Of a stretch of 14,509 nt of DNA, positions 1 through 7,683 are shown piece by piece (position 1 is the first letter of the stretch; every line of letters begins with the position of its first letter). The notes under the pieces were generated by a model. The model made no database searches. It was not told where the DNA came from and worked only from the letters and a program-made list of their open reading frames with translations. Source of the DNA: Methanobacteriota archaeon. Lineage in GTDB: Archaea; Halobacteriota; Syntropharchaeia; DAOWMC01. The position numbers and the translations under genes were made by a program. The stretch is from the NCBI GenBank assembly GCA_030643285.1, contig DAOWMC010000006.1, positions 1 through 14,509 on the forward strand, given 5' to 3'.

Positions 1-720
1 CTGGAAGGTTTTCAGACAAGACAGGCACTTCAACATGCCTATTTTGGAATGGAAAGTGATTTAAAATGGTACAGGCGACGAACTGACTGGGATCGTGATG
101 GTGCAAGGTGGACGCTTGAGCTTGTATTGAACAATTGGGTTAGATTACTCGCCCCATTCATTCCTTTTGTATGTGAAGAAATATGGAACAAAATTGGCAA
201 TGATGATACCGAGGGTTATGTCTCCATGGCAGATTACCCTGTTGTAGATGATTTATATGTCGATCAAAAGGTGGATATTCAAGAAGATCTAATAGAAAAT
301 GTTTTTAGCGATATAAATGAGATAATGAAAGTTATTAAAGTACAGCCATCGAAAATAATTCTTTATACATCACCAAGATGGAAGAATAAAATTTCCAAAG
401 TGATAATGTCTGCTGAAAAGAAGGATGTGGGTCCAATTATGTCAGAGGTCATGAAAGATGAAGAGGTAAAGGCTCATGGAAAAGAAGTATCAAAATTTGT
501 CCAAAAAGCGATACGGGATTTAAGAACAGTGCCAGAAGACAGACTGGATATTTTAGTCGGTTTGGATGAAAAAGAAATTTTGGTGGCTGCAAAAGAATTT
601 TTGGAAGGTGAATTTGGGTGCGCTTTTGAGATCTATAATGCGGATAATCCCAAGTATGATCCAAAACAAAAGAGTAAGCATGCCGCCCCATTCAGACCTG
701 CTATATATGTGGAAGATTGA
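1..720 (+). CDS. leuS: Leucyl-tRNA synthetase, C-terminal part (gene cut by window start)
   Basis: The reading frame is open from the first base, so only the last 239 residues of a class I synthetase are present. LeuRS charges tRNA-Leu with leucine in the cytoplasm. The visible part starts in the helical anticodon-binding domain: the stretch TRQALQHAYFGMESDLKWYRRR followed by RLLAPFIPFVCEEIW is typical of archaeal LeuRS, and FIPFVCEEIW is a hallmark of the Leu/Ile/Val anticodon-binding fold. The last ~100 residues form the archaeal LeuRS-specific C-terminal domain. Catalytic motifs (HIGH, KMSKS) and the editing domain lie upstream of the window. An internal ATG at 49 is a methionine codon, not the start. 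IleRS or ValRS is less likely because of the WYRRR segment and the C-terminal extension. Confidence 0.88.
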   Translation: MEGFQTRQALQHAYFGMESDLKWYRRRTDWDRDGARWTLELVLNNWVRLLAPFIPFVCEEIWNKIGNDDTEGYVSMADYPVVDDLYVDQKVDIQEDLIENVFSDINEIMKVIKVQPSKIILYTSPRWKNKISKVIMSAEKKDVGPIMSEVMKDEEVKAHGKEVSKFVQKAIRDLRTVPEDRLDILVGLDEKEILVAAKEFLEGEFGCAFEIYNADNPKYDPKQKSKHAAPFRPAIYVED

Positions 721-752
721 CAGCGGACCAAAATAGCTGTAGGTGCGTAATA

Positions 753-1331
753 TTGCGACGAGATTACTTTTATAAGAAAGCTAAGAGGGAGGGTTACAGA
801 ACAAGGGCATCATATAAGCTCAAACAGATAAACAAAAAATTCAATGTGATTGGGCGTGGTGATGTTGTACTTGACCTTGGGGCCGCCCCGGGTGGTTGGC
901 TACAGGTGGCAAAAGAATTATCAATGGGAACTGTTATAGGTGTTGATTTACAAAAAATCGAATATATTTTGGATGTTAAAACAATTCGTGGTGACATAAC
1001 GATTGATGAAACAATTTTCAAAATCAAGGAAGAGATACAAACGGCTGACGTTGTGGTAAGTGATGCATCACCAAATCTATCGGGCAACTGGAGCTATGAC
1101 CACGCCCGATCAATTGAATTATCAGAGTCTGCATTGAAAGTGGCAGAGGCATTTCTAAAACCAGGGGGCAACTTCGTTGTAAAAGTGTTCCGAGGTGATT
1201 TATATGATACGTTTTTGGATACCATACGAAAAAGATTTGGTTATGTTAGGGCATATACACCAGAGGCATCGAGAAAACAGAGTGCTGAAATATATCTTAT
1301 ATGCAAAAAGTATAAATTAGAACAGGCATAA
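753..1331 (+). CDS. rlmE: 23S rRNA (uridine-2'-O)-methyltransferase, RlmE/FtsJ family
   Basis: This is a 192-residue SAM-dependent 2'-O-methyltransferase of the FtsJ/RrmJ family, which methylates a uridine in the 23S rRNA A-loop during large-subunit maturation. The SAM-binding motif DLGAAPGGW lies near residues 41-49. The family's K-D-K-E catalytic tetrad can be assigned to K22 (ASYKLKQI), D104 (VVSDASPN), K144 (FVVKVF) and E179 (SAEIYLI). The frame stays open back to a TTG overlapping the leuS stop, but I chose the TTG at 753: AGGTG lies 7 nt upstream, and MRRDYFYKKAKREGYR matches the usual N-terminus of archaeal members. It follows leuS closely on the same strand, probably in one transcript. 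The family is clear; the exact start is less sure. Confidence 0.9.
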   Translation: MRRDYFYKKAKREGYRTRASYKLKQINKKFNVIGRGDVVLDLGAAPGGWLQVAKELSMGTVIGVDLQKIEYILDVKTIRGDITIDETIFKIKEEIQTADVVVSDASPNLSGNWSYDHARSIELSESALKVAEAFLKPGGNFVVKVFRGDLYDTFLDTIRKRFGYVRAYTPEASRKQSAEIYLICKKYKLEQA

Positions 1332-1377
1332 GTTAAAACAGGAAAAGTTTAATGTATGCCATGCAAAGGTGATACCC

Positions 1378-1749
1378 ATGCCAAGATTGAGTGATAGATT
1401 ATTCGGGAAAAAGGAGTTGGATGTTGATGACTATGTGGAACTGGATCTCAGCGATTATGAAAATGTATTTGAGGGAGAATCTGCGGAATTGTATGTCAAA
1501 ATCGCAGAGATAAGGAACCTTAATGACCTTCACGAACTCAAAAGAGAGATTTATAATGGAAACATCGTAATAGTTGATATATCTGCCATCAGGAAAGATA
1601 AAATTTTGATAGATCGGGTGATAAAAGACTTGAAGCAGCTTATAATAGATGTTAGAGGGGACATTGCAGGACTTGGGGAAGAACAGCTTATATTAACTCC
1701 CACAAGTATCGGGATCGACCGAGAAAAAATTAATAATGCCAGTTATTAA
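1378..1749 (+). CDS. sepF: Archaeal SepF-like cell division protein
   Basis: A 123-residue protein with the SepF (formerly DUF552) layout. A short N-terminal segment, MPRLSDRLFGK, resembles the amphipathic membrane-targeting helix. An acidic linker (about residues 12-30) follows, then a compact alpha/beta domain (about 33-110) containing IVIVDISAIRKD and the late motif LTPTSIGI. In archaea that use FtsZ, SepF anchors FtsZ to the membrane, taking the place of FtsA/ZipA. Start choice: a GTG at 1369 is possible, but GGTGAT at 1368-1373 makes a good ribosome binding site for the ATG at 1378. It sits between rlmE and ftr, 46 nt and 22 nt from them. I infer that the host divides by FtsZ; no ftsZ is in the window. 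Confidence 0.82.
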   Translation: MPRLSDRLFGKKELDVDDYVELDLSDYENVFEGESAELYVKIAEIRNLNDLHELKREIYNGNIVIVDISAIRKDKILIDRVIKDLKQLIIDVRGDIAGLGEEQLILTPTSIGIDREKINNASY

Positions 1750-1771
1750 TCCGTGTTAACGGATGATTTTG

Positions 1772-2674
1772 ATGGAACTTGATATTGGTAGTATCACGAT
1801 AGATGATACATATTGTGAGGCTTTTGATGGTCTTTTGAGCAGGCTGATTGTTACTGCAAAAGATGAAAGAAGGTTACATCGGGCAATCAATAGTTCTACC
1901 GCCCTCCCGTCGACAGTCTTTGGCGAGGCAGAAGGTGGCATCGAAAAATTGTTGGGCGAGGATGAAACACCTGATGGTAGGATGGGTGCGATCATACAGA
2001 TATGGGTGACTTATAGGGGAAAAGGTAACGATTCTAAAACTTTGGAATATGAACTATCCAAACGTATACGCCAGGGAATCCTTGTCACACCGACAACATC
2101 AGTTTTTAATGCACTGGATTCAAAAGAAAGGATTGACATCATGGATAAGGTTGGTCACTGTGGCGATGGGTATGAAAGTATAGAGCATAGATCTGGTCGT
2201 GATGTTATAAATATCCCTTTGATGATGGGTGAATTCATAATAGAGAGATATATTGGATTTAAACGTGGAGTGATGGGGGGAAATGTATGGTTCTTCTGCG
2301 AAAGTGAGGATGTGGCAATAGATGCAGGGGATAGAGCAGTAGAAGCCATTGGCAGGGTTGATCAGGCCATAACATCCTTTGACATCTGCTCGGCAGGCTC
2401 AAAACCCGAGACAAAATATCCTGAAATTGGACCAAGTACAAATCATTTCTTTTGCCCGACACTTAAAGGAAAGATAAAAGAGTCTTTAGTCCCCGAAAAT
2501 ATAAAATCAATTCCTGAAATTGTTATAAACGGAACCTCAGTCGAGGTTGTGGGAGATGCAATGAAAGCTGCCATTTACGCGGTCAAGGATATAAAAGGTG
2601 TCCTTAGAATATCAACAGGCAATTATGGTGGTAAACTGGGAAAGTATAAAATTTATCTCAAGGATATTTTATAA
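1772..2674 (+). CDS. ftr: Formylmethanofuran--tetrahydromethanopterin N-formyltransferase
   Basis: This 300-residue protein is full length for Ftr (usually about 297). Ftr moves the formyl group between methanofuran and tetrahydromethano(sarcina)pterin in the cytoplasm: the second step of CO2 reduction in methanogenesis, or the reverse in methyl or methane oxidation. Family signatures include an acidic N-terminus ending in DTYCEAF, the ETPDGR motif (about 67-72), TPTTSVFNAL, FGDGYE-like CGDGYES, GEFIIERYIGFKRGVMGGN, and the closing STGNYGGKLGKYKIYLKDI. The ATG at 1772 is preferred over that at 1763 because GGATGAT lies just upstream and homologues begin at this point. It directly follows sepF and ends 12 nt from the convergent serS2. 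It is the clearest metabolic marker here. Direction of the pathway cannot be told from this gene. Confidence 0.95.
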   Translation: MELDIGSITIDDTYCEAFDGLLSRLIVTAKDERRLHRAINSSTALPSTVFGEAEGGIEKLLGEDETPDGRMGAIIQIWVTYRGKGNDSKTLEYELSKRIRQGILVTPTTSVFNALDSKERIDIMDKVGHCGDGYESIEHRSGRDVINIPLMMGEFIIERYIGFKRGVMGGNVWFFCESEDVAIDAGDRAVEAIGRVDQAITSFDICSAGSKPETKYPEIGPSTNHFFCPTLKGKIKESLVPENIKSIPEIVINGTSVEVVGDAMKAAIYAVKDIKGVLRISTGNYGGKLGKYKIYLKDIL

Positions 2675-2686
2675 ACCCATATGAAC

Positions 2687-4171
2687 TCACAGGAATTTGA
2701 ATATCTCCTTTAAATCCCCTACCTTCTTTTTGAACTCATCGGGCCAATCATTTGAATCGAGTCCGTTTTGGGAAAAGAAGGCAGATGCCCATCGTTCAAG
2801 CCCGATGCCGGAACAACCTGACCATAGCTCCTTTCCACTCTGCAGTTTTACATTGAACCCCTTTGGATACTTATCTCCATTGACAGATAAATTTTGAAAT
2901 TCAAGCCACGTGTTGTTATAAGGCAGAATTGCTTCATAATCGATCGTCCCAGATTCTTTTTCCTCGGATAATCCGGTTAATCCTTCTTGGGCCATAAACC
3001 AAGGAGTAACCCATGCGCTCCTCCATTGAAGGTCTAAAATGTCGTTAAATATGCGTGTATATCTTTTCTGAAGTTTTTTTGAGTGATCTATCACCTGTTT
3101 TTTTGTTCCGATCCACACAAGTTCAATCCGGTGAAACTCGTCAACACGCTCCATACCATGAATGCCACCGCTTTCATATCTGTGGGACGTTCCGGACCGA
3201 TCAAAGATCTTTATTGGAAATATATCATCGGGCAAGGTCTCGCCCTGTAAAAAAGGCCAAAATGGTGGACATTGAGCATAACACATCCCGCCAATCGGGT
3301 AGTCTATCTTTTCTTTAATAAGTTCCAACGGTACTTCGTTTGTAACCTTGTAGTAGTCAATTACCTCTTCCCAGAATTTTGGGTCCCTTGTTTTTGGGGT
3401 GCATATGTAATACATCTCAGGATAGATACCCTTTGCATGGCCGGTTTTCTTCCATACATCCCAGGTCACTATCTTTGGAAATATCATCTCCGAATATTCC
3501 AGCGGCTTTAAAATTTCTTTTTCGACGATCTTTTCAAAAGTCCTGAAAACTTTTGTGACTTGCGGGCCATATATCCACTGCCCTCTTGATGATCCATGTA
3601 AAATCCATCGTTTTTTTACCAATTGCTCGGTGGGATCCAGTTTAAATTTAAATTCTTTTGGCTCACTTTCCCATAAAAGCTCCCAATGCTCCTTTTTTCC
3701 ACCGTAATCTGCCAATTTCTCGTCTAAGAGCGTTAATATTCTATCCGGAATCCTGTCCTGAATTTCGGACTGTGAGACCTCTAGCTCAAGTACCAATTTT
3801 CCATCTTCATACCTGCTTTCCTTAACAAACGGTATTTTTGATTCAATGGGCTCTTTGGCCTCCACAGATATTCTAAACTGTTCTATTTCAATACCACGTA
3901 CACCAATACGATACTTTTTTCCTAAAAGGTCAGATAAAGGCTTTCTAAGCCTGAGCATAGCATCATGAGCCCTGACGTATCTATCTGATGATATCTCAAT
4001 GAGTATCTTATTGTCCCTGACACCCCAGCTTAAAATTTTAGCTCCACAACCTTTGGGGGCCCCTCTCTTCAGCAGGCCATCGTTTGCATCAGAAAAGAAA
4101 TCATCAAGATCCTCTTTTGCATCTGACACGTCGTTACTCATCTTAAAATGCCCGGAAAGATAAAACTCCAT
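2687..4171 (-). CDS. serS: Type-2 (methanogen-type) seryl-tRNA synthetase
   Basis: A 494-residue class II synthetase of the rare SerRS2 form first described in methanogens. It activates serine at an active-site zinc and charges tRNA-Ser (and tRNA-Sec where present). Zinc ligands of the Methanosarcina barkeri enzyme are Cys306, Glu355 and Cys461. Matching residues here appear to be C301 (YAQCPPFW), E350 (EFHRIELVW, identical spacing to C301) and C453 ([12 protein letters not shown]). The last segment is also class II motif 3. The N-terminal ~170 residues form the type-2-specific tRNA-binding domain rather than the coiled coil of ordinary SerRS. Its ATG overlaps the pcc1 stop by one base (TAATG), which implies translational coupling. 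The 3' end almost abuts ftr on the other strand. Confidence 0.94.
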   Translation of the reverse strand: MEFYLSGHFKMSNDVSDAKEDLDDFFSDANDGLLKRGAPKGCGAKILSWGVRDNKILIEISSDRYVRAHDAMLRLRKPLSDLLGKKYRIGVRGIEIEQFRISVEAKEPIESKIPFVKESRYEDGKLVLELEVSQSEIQDRIPDRILTLLDEKLADYGGKKEHWELLWESEPKEFKFKLDPTEQLVKKRWILHGSSRGQWIYGPQVTKVFRTFEKIVEKEILKPLEYSEMIFPKIVTWDVWKKTGHAKGIYPEMYYICTPKTRDPKFWEEVIDYYKVTNEVPLELIKEKIDYPIGGMCYAQCPPFWPFLQGETLPDDIFPIKIFDRSGTSHRYESGGIHGMERVDEFHRIELVWIGTKKQVIDHSKKLQKRYTRIFNDILDLQWRSAWVTPWFMAQEGLTGLSEEKESGTIDYEAILPYNNTWLEFQNLSVNGDKYPKGFNVKLQSGKELWSGCSGIGLERWASAFFSQNGLDSNDWPDEFKKKVGDLKEIFKFL

Positions 4172-4398
4172 TATAAATCACCCGATAATTCGCAAACATC
4201 CAGAGCGACTTTGACATTCATGAGATAATCATCCAGAGTCGCAATTAGTGAACCTAACTTTTCAGTGGTTATATATGCCAAAATACAATCATCTGTAATT
4301 AAGGTTCTCATGTTCGACAGGTTGTCAGGAGACAGGGAACCTGCTACTACATCCTTTTTACAATTATAACCTGCAATTGTTATTTTGGCTTCAATCAT
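4171..4398 (-). CDS. pcc1: KEOPS complex subunit Pcc1-like protein
   Basis: A 75-residue protein with the pattern of Pcc1, the small dimerising subunit of KEOPS, which makes N6-threonylcarbamoyladenosine at position 37 of ANN-decoding tRNAs. Seen in the sequence: an N-terminal strand (IEAKITIAG), a short helix with the usual '[10 protein letters not shown]' element, a strand ending in [14 protein letters not shown], and a C-terminal helix [14 protein letters not shown]. This is the alpha/beta order expected of Pcc1. The frame extends to a TTG at 4434 but no ribosome binding site supports it, so I use the ATG at 4398. It lies between apt (58 nt upstream) and serS2 (1-nt overlap). The assignment rests on pattern and neighbourhood and is less firm than for the larger genes. 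Confidence 0.72.
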   Translation of the reverse strand: MIEAKITIAGYNCKKDVVAGSLSPDNLSNMRTLITDDCILAYITTEKLGSLIATLDDYLMNVKVALDVCELSGDL

Positions 4399-4456
4399 TT
4401 TAATCTCAGGATCTTCTTTTGGGCGGTGATTCAAAGAGGTAATTGGTAACTAACCC

Positions 4457-4987
4457 TCATTCCCCCTCAAACTCAACAAGATGGAATGTTTTGTAACCTT
4501 TTAACTTTTCTTTTCCCCCGAGCCCCCGAAGCGTTACAATAAATGCACACTCGACAACAACCCCCGAAAGAGTTTCAATAAGCTTTGCCGCAGCCCTCAT
4601 CGTTCCACCAGTTGCAAGTAAATCATCAACAATCAAAACCTTTTCATTTTCTTTTACTGCATCAATATGTATTTCCACCTTATCTTTTCCATACTCCAGT
4701 TCATACTCGTATGAAGCTGTTTTGTATGGTAGTTTCCCTGGTTTTCGTATGGGAACAAAACCGACACCTAACTCCTTTGCAATGGCGCCTGCAATTATAA
4801 ATCCCCTGCTTTCTATACCTGCAACAGAATCTATTGACATATCTTTATATCTGTCTACAAATTCTTCTATAACGTACCTTAGCCCTTTTGCGTCCCCGAT
4901 CAGGGTTGTTATGTCACGAAACATTATCCCCTTCTTAGGAAAGTCGGGTATTGTCCTTATCTGTTCCTTTATATATTCCCTTTTCAT
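4457..4987 (-). CDS. apt: Adenine phosphoribosyltransferase
   Basis: A 176-residue type I phosphoribosyltransferase that salvages adenine to AMP with PRPP. It matches canonical (bacterial-type) Apt across its length: IPDFPKKGIMFRDITTL near residues 13-29, GIESRGFI (58-64), FVPIRKPGKLPYKT (77-90) and the PRPP-binding loop VLIVDDLLATGGT (117-129). Many archaea carry instead the more divergent HptA-type enzyme, so such a standard Apt is notable. The frame runs 30 codons further upstream to 5077, but that stretch is basic and unlike the family. The ATG at 4987 has GGGAT just upstream and gives the usual length. It is the first gene of a probable apt-pcc1-serS2 unit and is divergent from rpl5. Confidence 0.93.
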   Translation of the reverse strand: MKREYIKEQIRTIPDFPKKGIMFRDITTLIGDAKGLRYVIEEFVDRYKDMSIDSVAGIESRGFIIAGAIAKELGVGFVPIRKPGKLPYKTASYEYELEYGKDKVEIHIDAVKENEKVLIVDDLLATGGTMRAAAKLIETLSGVVVECAFIVTLRGLGGKEKLKGYKTFHLVEFEGE

Positions 4988-5060
4988 ATGATCCCTTTTT
5001 CTTTTTTTGGTTGTTATGTTTATCATGTACCGTGTTTGGCATGTAATTTGTGCTTGTCGG

Positions 5061-5067
5061 ATAAAAA
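5061..5067 (-). promoter_or_regulatory. Possible TATA box for the apt operon
   Basis: Read on the minus strand, a TTTTTAT run lies about 77 nt before the apt ATG. With normal archaeal spacing of about 27 nt, transcription would start near 5037 and leave a leader of roughly 50 nt. The 9-mer GTTTATCAT occurs twice in this spacer (5018-5026 and 5069-5077). Assignment is by pattern and spacing only. Confidence 0.35.
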
Positions 5068-5088
5068 GGTTTATCATCGATTAACAGA

Positions 5089-5114
5089 TTTTTAAATTGG
5101 AAATACTTTTAAGC
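5089..5114 (+). promoter_or_regulatory. Probable promoter of the rpl5 ribosomal cluster
   Basis: Two TATA-like stretches precede rpl5: TTTTTAAATT at about 5089-5098 and CTTTTAAG at about 5107-5114, the latter preceded by a BRE-like GGAAATA. The first would give a leader of about 18 nt that includes the GGAGTG ribosome binding site at 5129-5134. The second would give an almost leaderless message. Such a promoter is expected because rpl5 here starts a unit rather than following rpl24 and rps4e. Confidence 0.45.
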
Positions 5115-5138
5115 TTTAATGTATAAGTGGAGTGTATC

Positions 5139-5651
5139 ATGGTAAACGGAAATCCTATGAGAAGGCCGAGACTGGATAAAGTTGTTGTAAATATGGGAGT
5201 GGGCGAAGCTGGTCAGCGATTAGCAAATGCAGAGAAAATACTTGAAGCGGTTACAAACCAAAAGACAGTTAGAACATATTCGAAGAAAACTGCTTTTGAT
5301 GTTAGGAAAGGTACACCCATAGGATGTAAGGTAACACTTCGAGATAGTGGAGGGAAAGAATTTTTAAAGTCTTCCCTCAAGATAAATAATAATACTTTGC
5401 TTAATTCGTGTTTTGATCTTAATGGGGGCTTTTCGTTTGGGGTTGAGGAGCACACTGATTTTTCAGGGATGAAATATGACCCGAATATTGGAATATTTGG
5501 AATGGATGTGTGTGTTTCTCTGAAAAGACCCGGATACAGAATTAAAGATAGGCGTATACAAAAAAGGAAACTAAAATCAGATCATCGATTAACAAAAGAT
5601 GATTCGATTGCTTTCTTAAAAGAAGAATACGGTGTTGTGGTAGAAGAGTGA
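5139..5651 (+). CDS. rpl5: Ribosomal protein L5 (uL5)
   Basis: A 170-residue uL5 protein of the large subunit, which binds 5S rRNA and the central protuberance. Family features include the early motif [14 protein letters not shown], then [22 protein letters not shown], the segment [27 protein letters not shown], and the terminal [18 protein letters not shown]. The archaeal-type C-terminus extends past the bacterial one. A GTG at 5127 could start translation, but GGAGTG at 5129-5134 is well placed for the ATG at 5139. The stop overlaps the GTG start of rps14. It is the first gene of this ribosomal run; the usual upstream genes (rpl14, rpl24, rps4e) are absent, and apt lies divergently upstream instead. 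Confidence 0.95.
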   Translation: MVNGNPMRRPRLDKVVVNMGVGEAGQRLANAEKILEAVTNQKTVRTYSKKTAFDVRKGTPIGCKVTLRDSGGKEFLKSSLKINNNTLLNSCFDLNGGFSFGVEEHTDFSGMKYDPNIGIFGMDVCVSLKRPGYRIKDRRIQKRKLKSDHRLTKDDSIAFLKEEYGVVVEE

Positions 5652-5794
5652 GAGAAAAAAAGTTTGGACGATGTGCAAATTCCTGCAAAAGGTGTGGCAG
5701 AAGACGTGGGTTGGTAAGGAAATATAGAATATACCTGTGTCGGCAATGTTTTAGGGAAATGGCAAAGGATATGGGATTTGAAAAATATAATTAA
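5648..5794 (+). CDS. rps14: Ribosomal protein S14 (uS14), zinc-binding type
   Basis: A 48-residue gene easily missed because it is short and starts with GTG. The protein begins [13 protein letters not shown] and carries the zinc ribbon C13-x2-C16-x14-C31-x2-C34 within [10 protein letters not shown] and YLCRQCFRE, then ends MGFEKYN. This is the standard archaeal type-Z S14 of the small-subunit head. The GTG overlaps the rpl5 stop (GTGA), so translation is probably coupled. The next gene, rps8, starts 16 nt after the stop. Order L5-S14-S8 is the conserved spc-operon order, which supports the call. Confidence 0.95.
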   Translation: MREKKFGRCANSCKRCGRRRGLVRKYRIYLCRQCFREMAKDMGFEKYN

Positions 5795-5810
5795 AGGCGG
5801 AGATGAATAG

Positions 5811-6200
5811 ATGTTATTGGATCCTCTCGCTAATGCATTATCAATGATAAAAAATGCAGAAAGCGTTGGTAAAGATGAGTGTATTATTTCACCTGCATCA
5901 AAGCTAATCGGTAGTATCTTAAATGTTATGAAAAACCGTGGTTACATAAAAGAGTTTGAGTTTATAGAAGATGGTAAAGCAGGCGAATTCAATGTTAAAT
6001 TATGTGGTAGCATTAACAGTTGTGGTGTTGTGAAACCGAGATTTCATGTTGGCAAAGCAAACTTTGAGAAGTGGGAAAAAAGGTTTTTACCCGCAAGAGA
6101 TTTTGGAATCTTGATTCTTACCACATCAAGTGGCGTAATGCCGCATTACGAAGCCAGAGCGAAAGGGATTGGGGGACAATTATTGGCGTTCGTATATTAA
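5811..6200 (+). CDS. rps8: Ribosomal protein S8 (uS8)
   Basis: A 129-residue uS8 protein, a normal length for archaea. It binds the central domain of 16S rRNA. The family opening [16 protein letters not shown], the basic [24 protein letters not shown], and the C-terminal [31 protein letters not shown] (with the TTSxG RNA-binding element) are all present. GGCGGAGATG before the ATG provides a ribosome binding site. In bacteria S8 represses its own operon by binding the rpl5 leader; I saw no convincing copy of such a site here. It lies in the conserved L5-S14-S8-L6 order. Confidence 0.95.
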   Translation: MLLDPLANALSMIKNAESVGKDECIISPASKLIGSILNVMKNRGYIKEFEFIEDGKAGEFNVKLCGSINSCGVVKPRFHVGKANFEKWEKRFLPARDFGILILTTSSGVMPHYEARAKGIGGQLLAFVY

Positions 6201-6227
6201 AGTGAACAAAATTAGTGGTGATTAAAA

Positions 6228-6773
6228 GTGCCTAAGAAATTGGCTAAGTTCATTGATATTCCAGATGGTGTGGATGTACAAATAGACGGATCGATGTTGA
6301 AGGTTTTTGGATCGAAAGGCAAGCTTGAGCGAGGCTTTTGGTACCCTAGTGTTTTCATTGAAAAGATTGACTCTTCAGTGAAAGTGGATTCGAAGGTGCA
6401 GAAAGGGCGGGAAAAAGCCATAATTGGCACATTCGCATCGCACATAGCGAACATGGTAACTGGTGTAACAGATGGTTTTGAATACAGGTTAAAAATTGTG
6501 TATTCCCATTTTCCAATACAGGTTAAAATAGCAGGAAACGAGGTTTTGATTACTAATTTTCTCGGAGAGCGAAAGGATAGGCGGGCAAACATAGTTGGCT
6601 CCTCCAAAGTTGAAATTGATGGCGATGAGGTAATAGTCACCGGAATCAACAAAGAGGAAGTTGGTCAGACCGCTGCAAATATAGAACAGGCGACAAAGAT
6701 CCGCAGGTTTGATCCAAGGGTTTTTCAGGACGGGATTTATATAACATTCAAAGGTGGTAAGCATGTCGTCTGA
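6228..6773 (+). CDS. rpl6: Ribosomal protein L6 (uL6)
   Basis: A 181-residue uL6 protein with two tandem related beta/alpha domains, located near the sarcin-ricin loop and the factor-binding site. The first domain begins IDIPDGVDVQIDGSMLKVFGSKGKLER. The second contains HFPIQVKIAGNEVLITNFLGERKDRRANIVG and ends RRFDPRVFQDGIYITFKGGKHV, typical of archaeal L6/L9e. The start is GTG, with GGTGA at 6217-6221 as ribosome binding site. The 3' end overlaps rpl32e by 11 nt, a sign of coupled translation. Confidence 0.95.
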   Translation: MPKKLAKFIDIPDGVDVQIDGSMLKVFGSKGKLERGFWYPSVFIEKIDSSVKVDSKVQKGREKAIIGTFASHIANMVTGVTDGFEYRLKIVYSHFPIQVKIAGNEVLITNFLGERKDRRANIVGSSKVEIDGDEVIVTGINKEEVGQTAANIEQATKIRRFDPRVFQDGIYITFKGGKHVV

Positions 6774-7179
6774 AAAAGCATCTGAAAAGAAGAGGCTTTT
6801 AGCAGTCCGGGCTCGTCAAAAAAAGAAAAAACCAAATTTTGAGCGATACGATTCACAAAAAAAGAGAAAAATTCCAGCCGGTAGCTGGCGTCGTCCAAGA
6901 GGGCTTCATAACAAGTTAAGACGGCATGTTTCGGCAAAAGGCGGATGGGTCAAATCCGGTTATGGTTCCCCAAAAAAAGTTAAAGGTCTGCACCCATGCG
7001 GATTGGAAGATGTATTGGTTCTGAATTTGGCAGATATCGAAAAAGTTGACCCAAAAACACAGGTGGTCTGCATATCGAGTAATATCGGTGCAAAGAAGAA
7101 AGAACAGATCAAGATCAGGGCAAAAGAGCTTGGGCTTAAGGTTTTGAACCCTGGAAATGCTATCGAGTTAAAAATCTGA
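6763..7179 (+). CDS. rpl32e: Ribosomal protein L32e (eL32)
   Basis: A 138-residue eL32 protein, found only in archaea and eukaryotes. A long basic N-terminus (EKKRLLAVRARQKKKKPNFERYDSQKKRKIP) precedes the family core WRRPRGLHNKLRRHVSAKG, SGYGSPKKVKGLHPCGLEDVLV and the segment VVCISSNIGAKKKEQIKIRAKELGLKVLN. A GTG at 6754 is also in frame, but GGTGG at 6753-6757 fits the ATG at 6763. It is the last ribosomal gene of the run; the usual next genes (rpl19e, rpl18, rps5, rpl30, rpl15, secY) are replaced by pdaD. Its TGA is directly followed by a possible TTG start of pdaD. Confidence 0.94.
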   Translation: MSSEKASEKKRLLAVRARQKKKKPNFERYDSQKKRKIPAGSWRRPRGLHNKLRRHVSAKGGWVKSGYGSPKKVKGLHPCGLEDVLVLNLADIEKVDPKTQVVCISSNIGAKKKEQIKIRAKELGLKVLNPGNAIELKI

Positions 7180-7200
7180 TTGGTAACCCAGATACAGGGT

Positions 7201-7668
7201 ATGTTTCTGCCAAAAGAGTTTTTTGTGACATCTGGCATTGGTATGGATACCTCCGAGCTGACTGCATTTGATTTGGCATTAAAAAATGCAGGTGTATCCG
7301 AATGTAACCTTGTACCGGTTTCTTCAATCCTACCCCTCAACTCAAAAGAGATAGAACCTGTGAAAATAATTCCAGGGACGATAACATTCTGTGTTATGAC
7401 AAGAATGGATGGAAAACCAGGAGAGACGATCGGGGCAGGATTGGCGTATGGATTCTGCGAAAGAGACGGGGGACGATTTGGGATAGTAAGTGAGCATCAT
7501 GGATACCATTCCAAAGAGTATCTAAGACATATGCTTGAAGAAAAGCTAAATAGAATGGCAGAGATTAGAGGCCTCGAGTTATCCGATGCCAGATATTATA
7601 CAGAAACCTGTGAAGTAAAACCAGATTTGATGGGGACTGTGATTGTTTTATTGATCTTTATGCCTTGA
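7201..7668 (+). CDS. pdaD: Pyruvoyl-dependent arginine decarboxylase
   Basis: A 155-residue proenzyme that cleaves itself into two chains and makes agmatine from arginine. Archaea use agmatine for polyamines and for the agmatidine in the tRNA-Ile anticodon. The cleavage site is visible as S41-S42 in NLVPVSSILP; the second serine becomes the pyruvoyl group, and N36 matches the conserved asparagine six residues before it. E98 in IVSEHHGY is the probable catalytic glutamate, and the SEHHG segment resembles Methanosarcina-type members. The N-terminus is uncertain: homologues start near MFLPKEFFVTSG, so I chose ATG 7201, but the frame opens with TTG at 7180 right after the rpl32e stop, and neither has a clear ribosome binding site. 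Probably read with the ribosomal genes. Confidence 0.9.
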   Translation: MFLPKEFFVTSGIGMDTSELTAFDLALKNAGVSECNLVPVSSILPLNSKEIEPVKIIPGTITFCVMTRMDGKPGETIGAGLAYGFCERDGGRFGIVSEHHGYHSKEYLRHMLEEKLNRMAEIRGLELSDARYYTETCEVKPDLMGTVIVLLIFMP

Positions 7669-7683
7669 GGGTGTAAAATTGCC

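Noticed and set aside
4399-4434. Longer N-terminus for Pcc1 starting at a TTG.
   Set aside because: No ribosome binding site before the TTG, and the added residues (NHRPKEDPEIK) do not fit the Pcc1 fold.
5018-5077. GTTTATCAT repeated twice in the apt/rpl5 spacer as a possible operator.
   Set aside because: Only nine AT-rich bases, unevenly placed relative to either promoter; recorded under the apt promoter but too weak for a finding.
4988-5077. 30-residue N-terminal extension of apt.
   Set aside because: The stretch is unlike any Apt N-terminus and would pass through the leader; the ATG at 4987 gives the normal length.
5071-5594. The 14-mer ATCATCGATTAACA occurs before rpl5 (about 5072-5085) and again near its 3' end (about 5582-5595), suggesting a possible autoregulatory target.
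   Set aside because: One such repeat is expected by chance at about this rate in a window of this size, no hairpin surrounds it, and it is not near the known type of S8 site.
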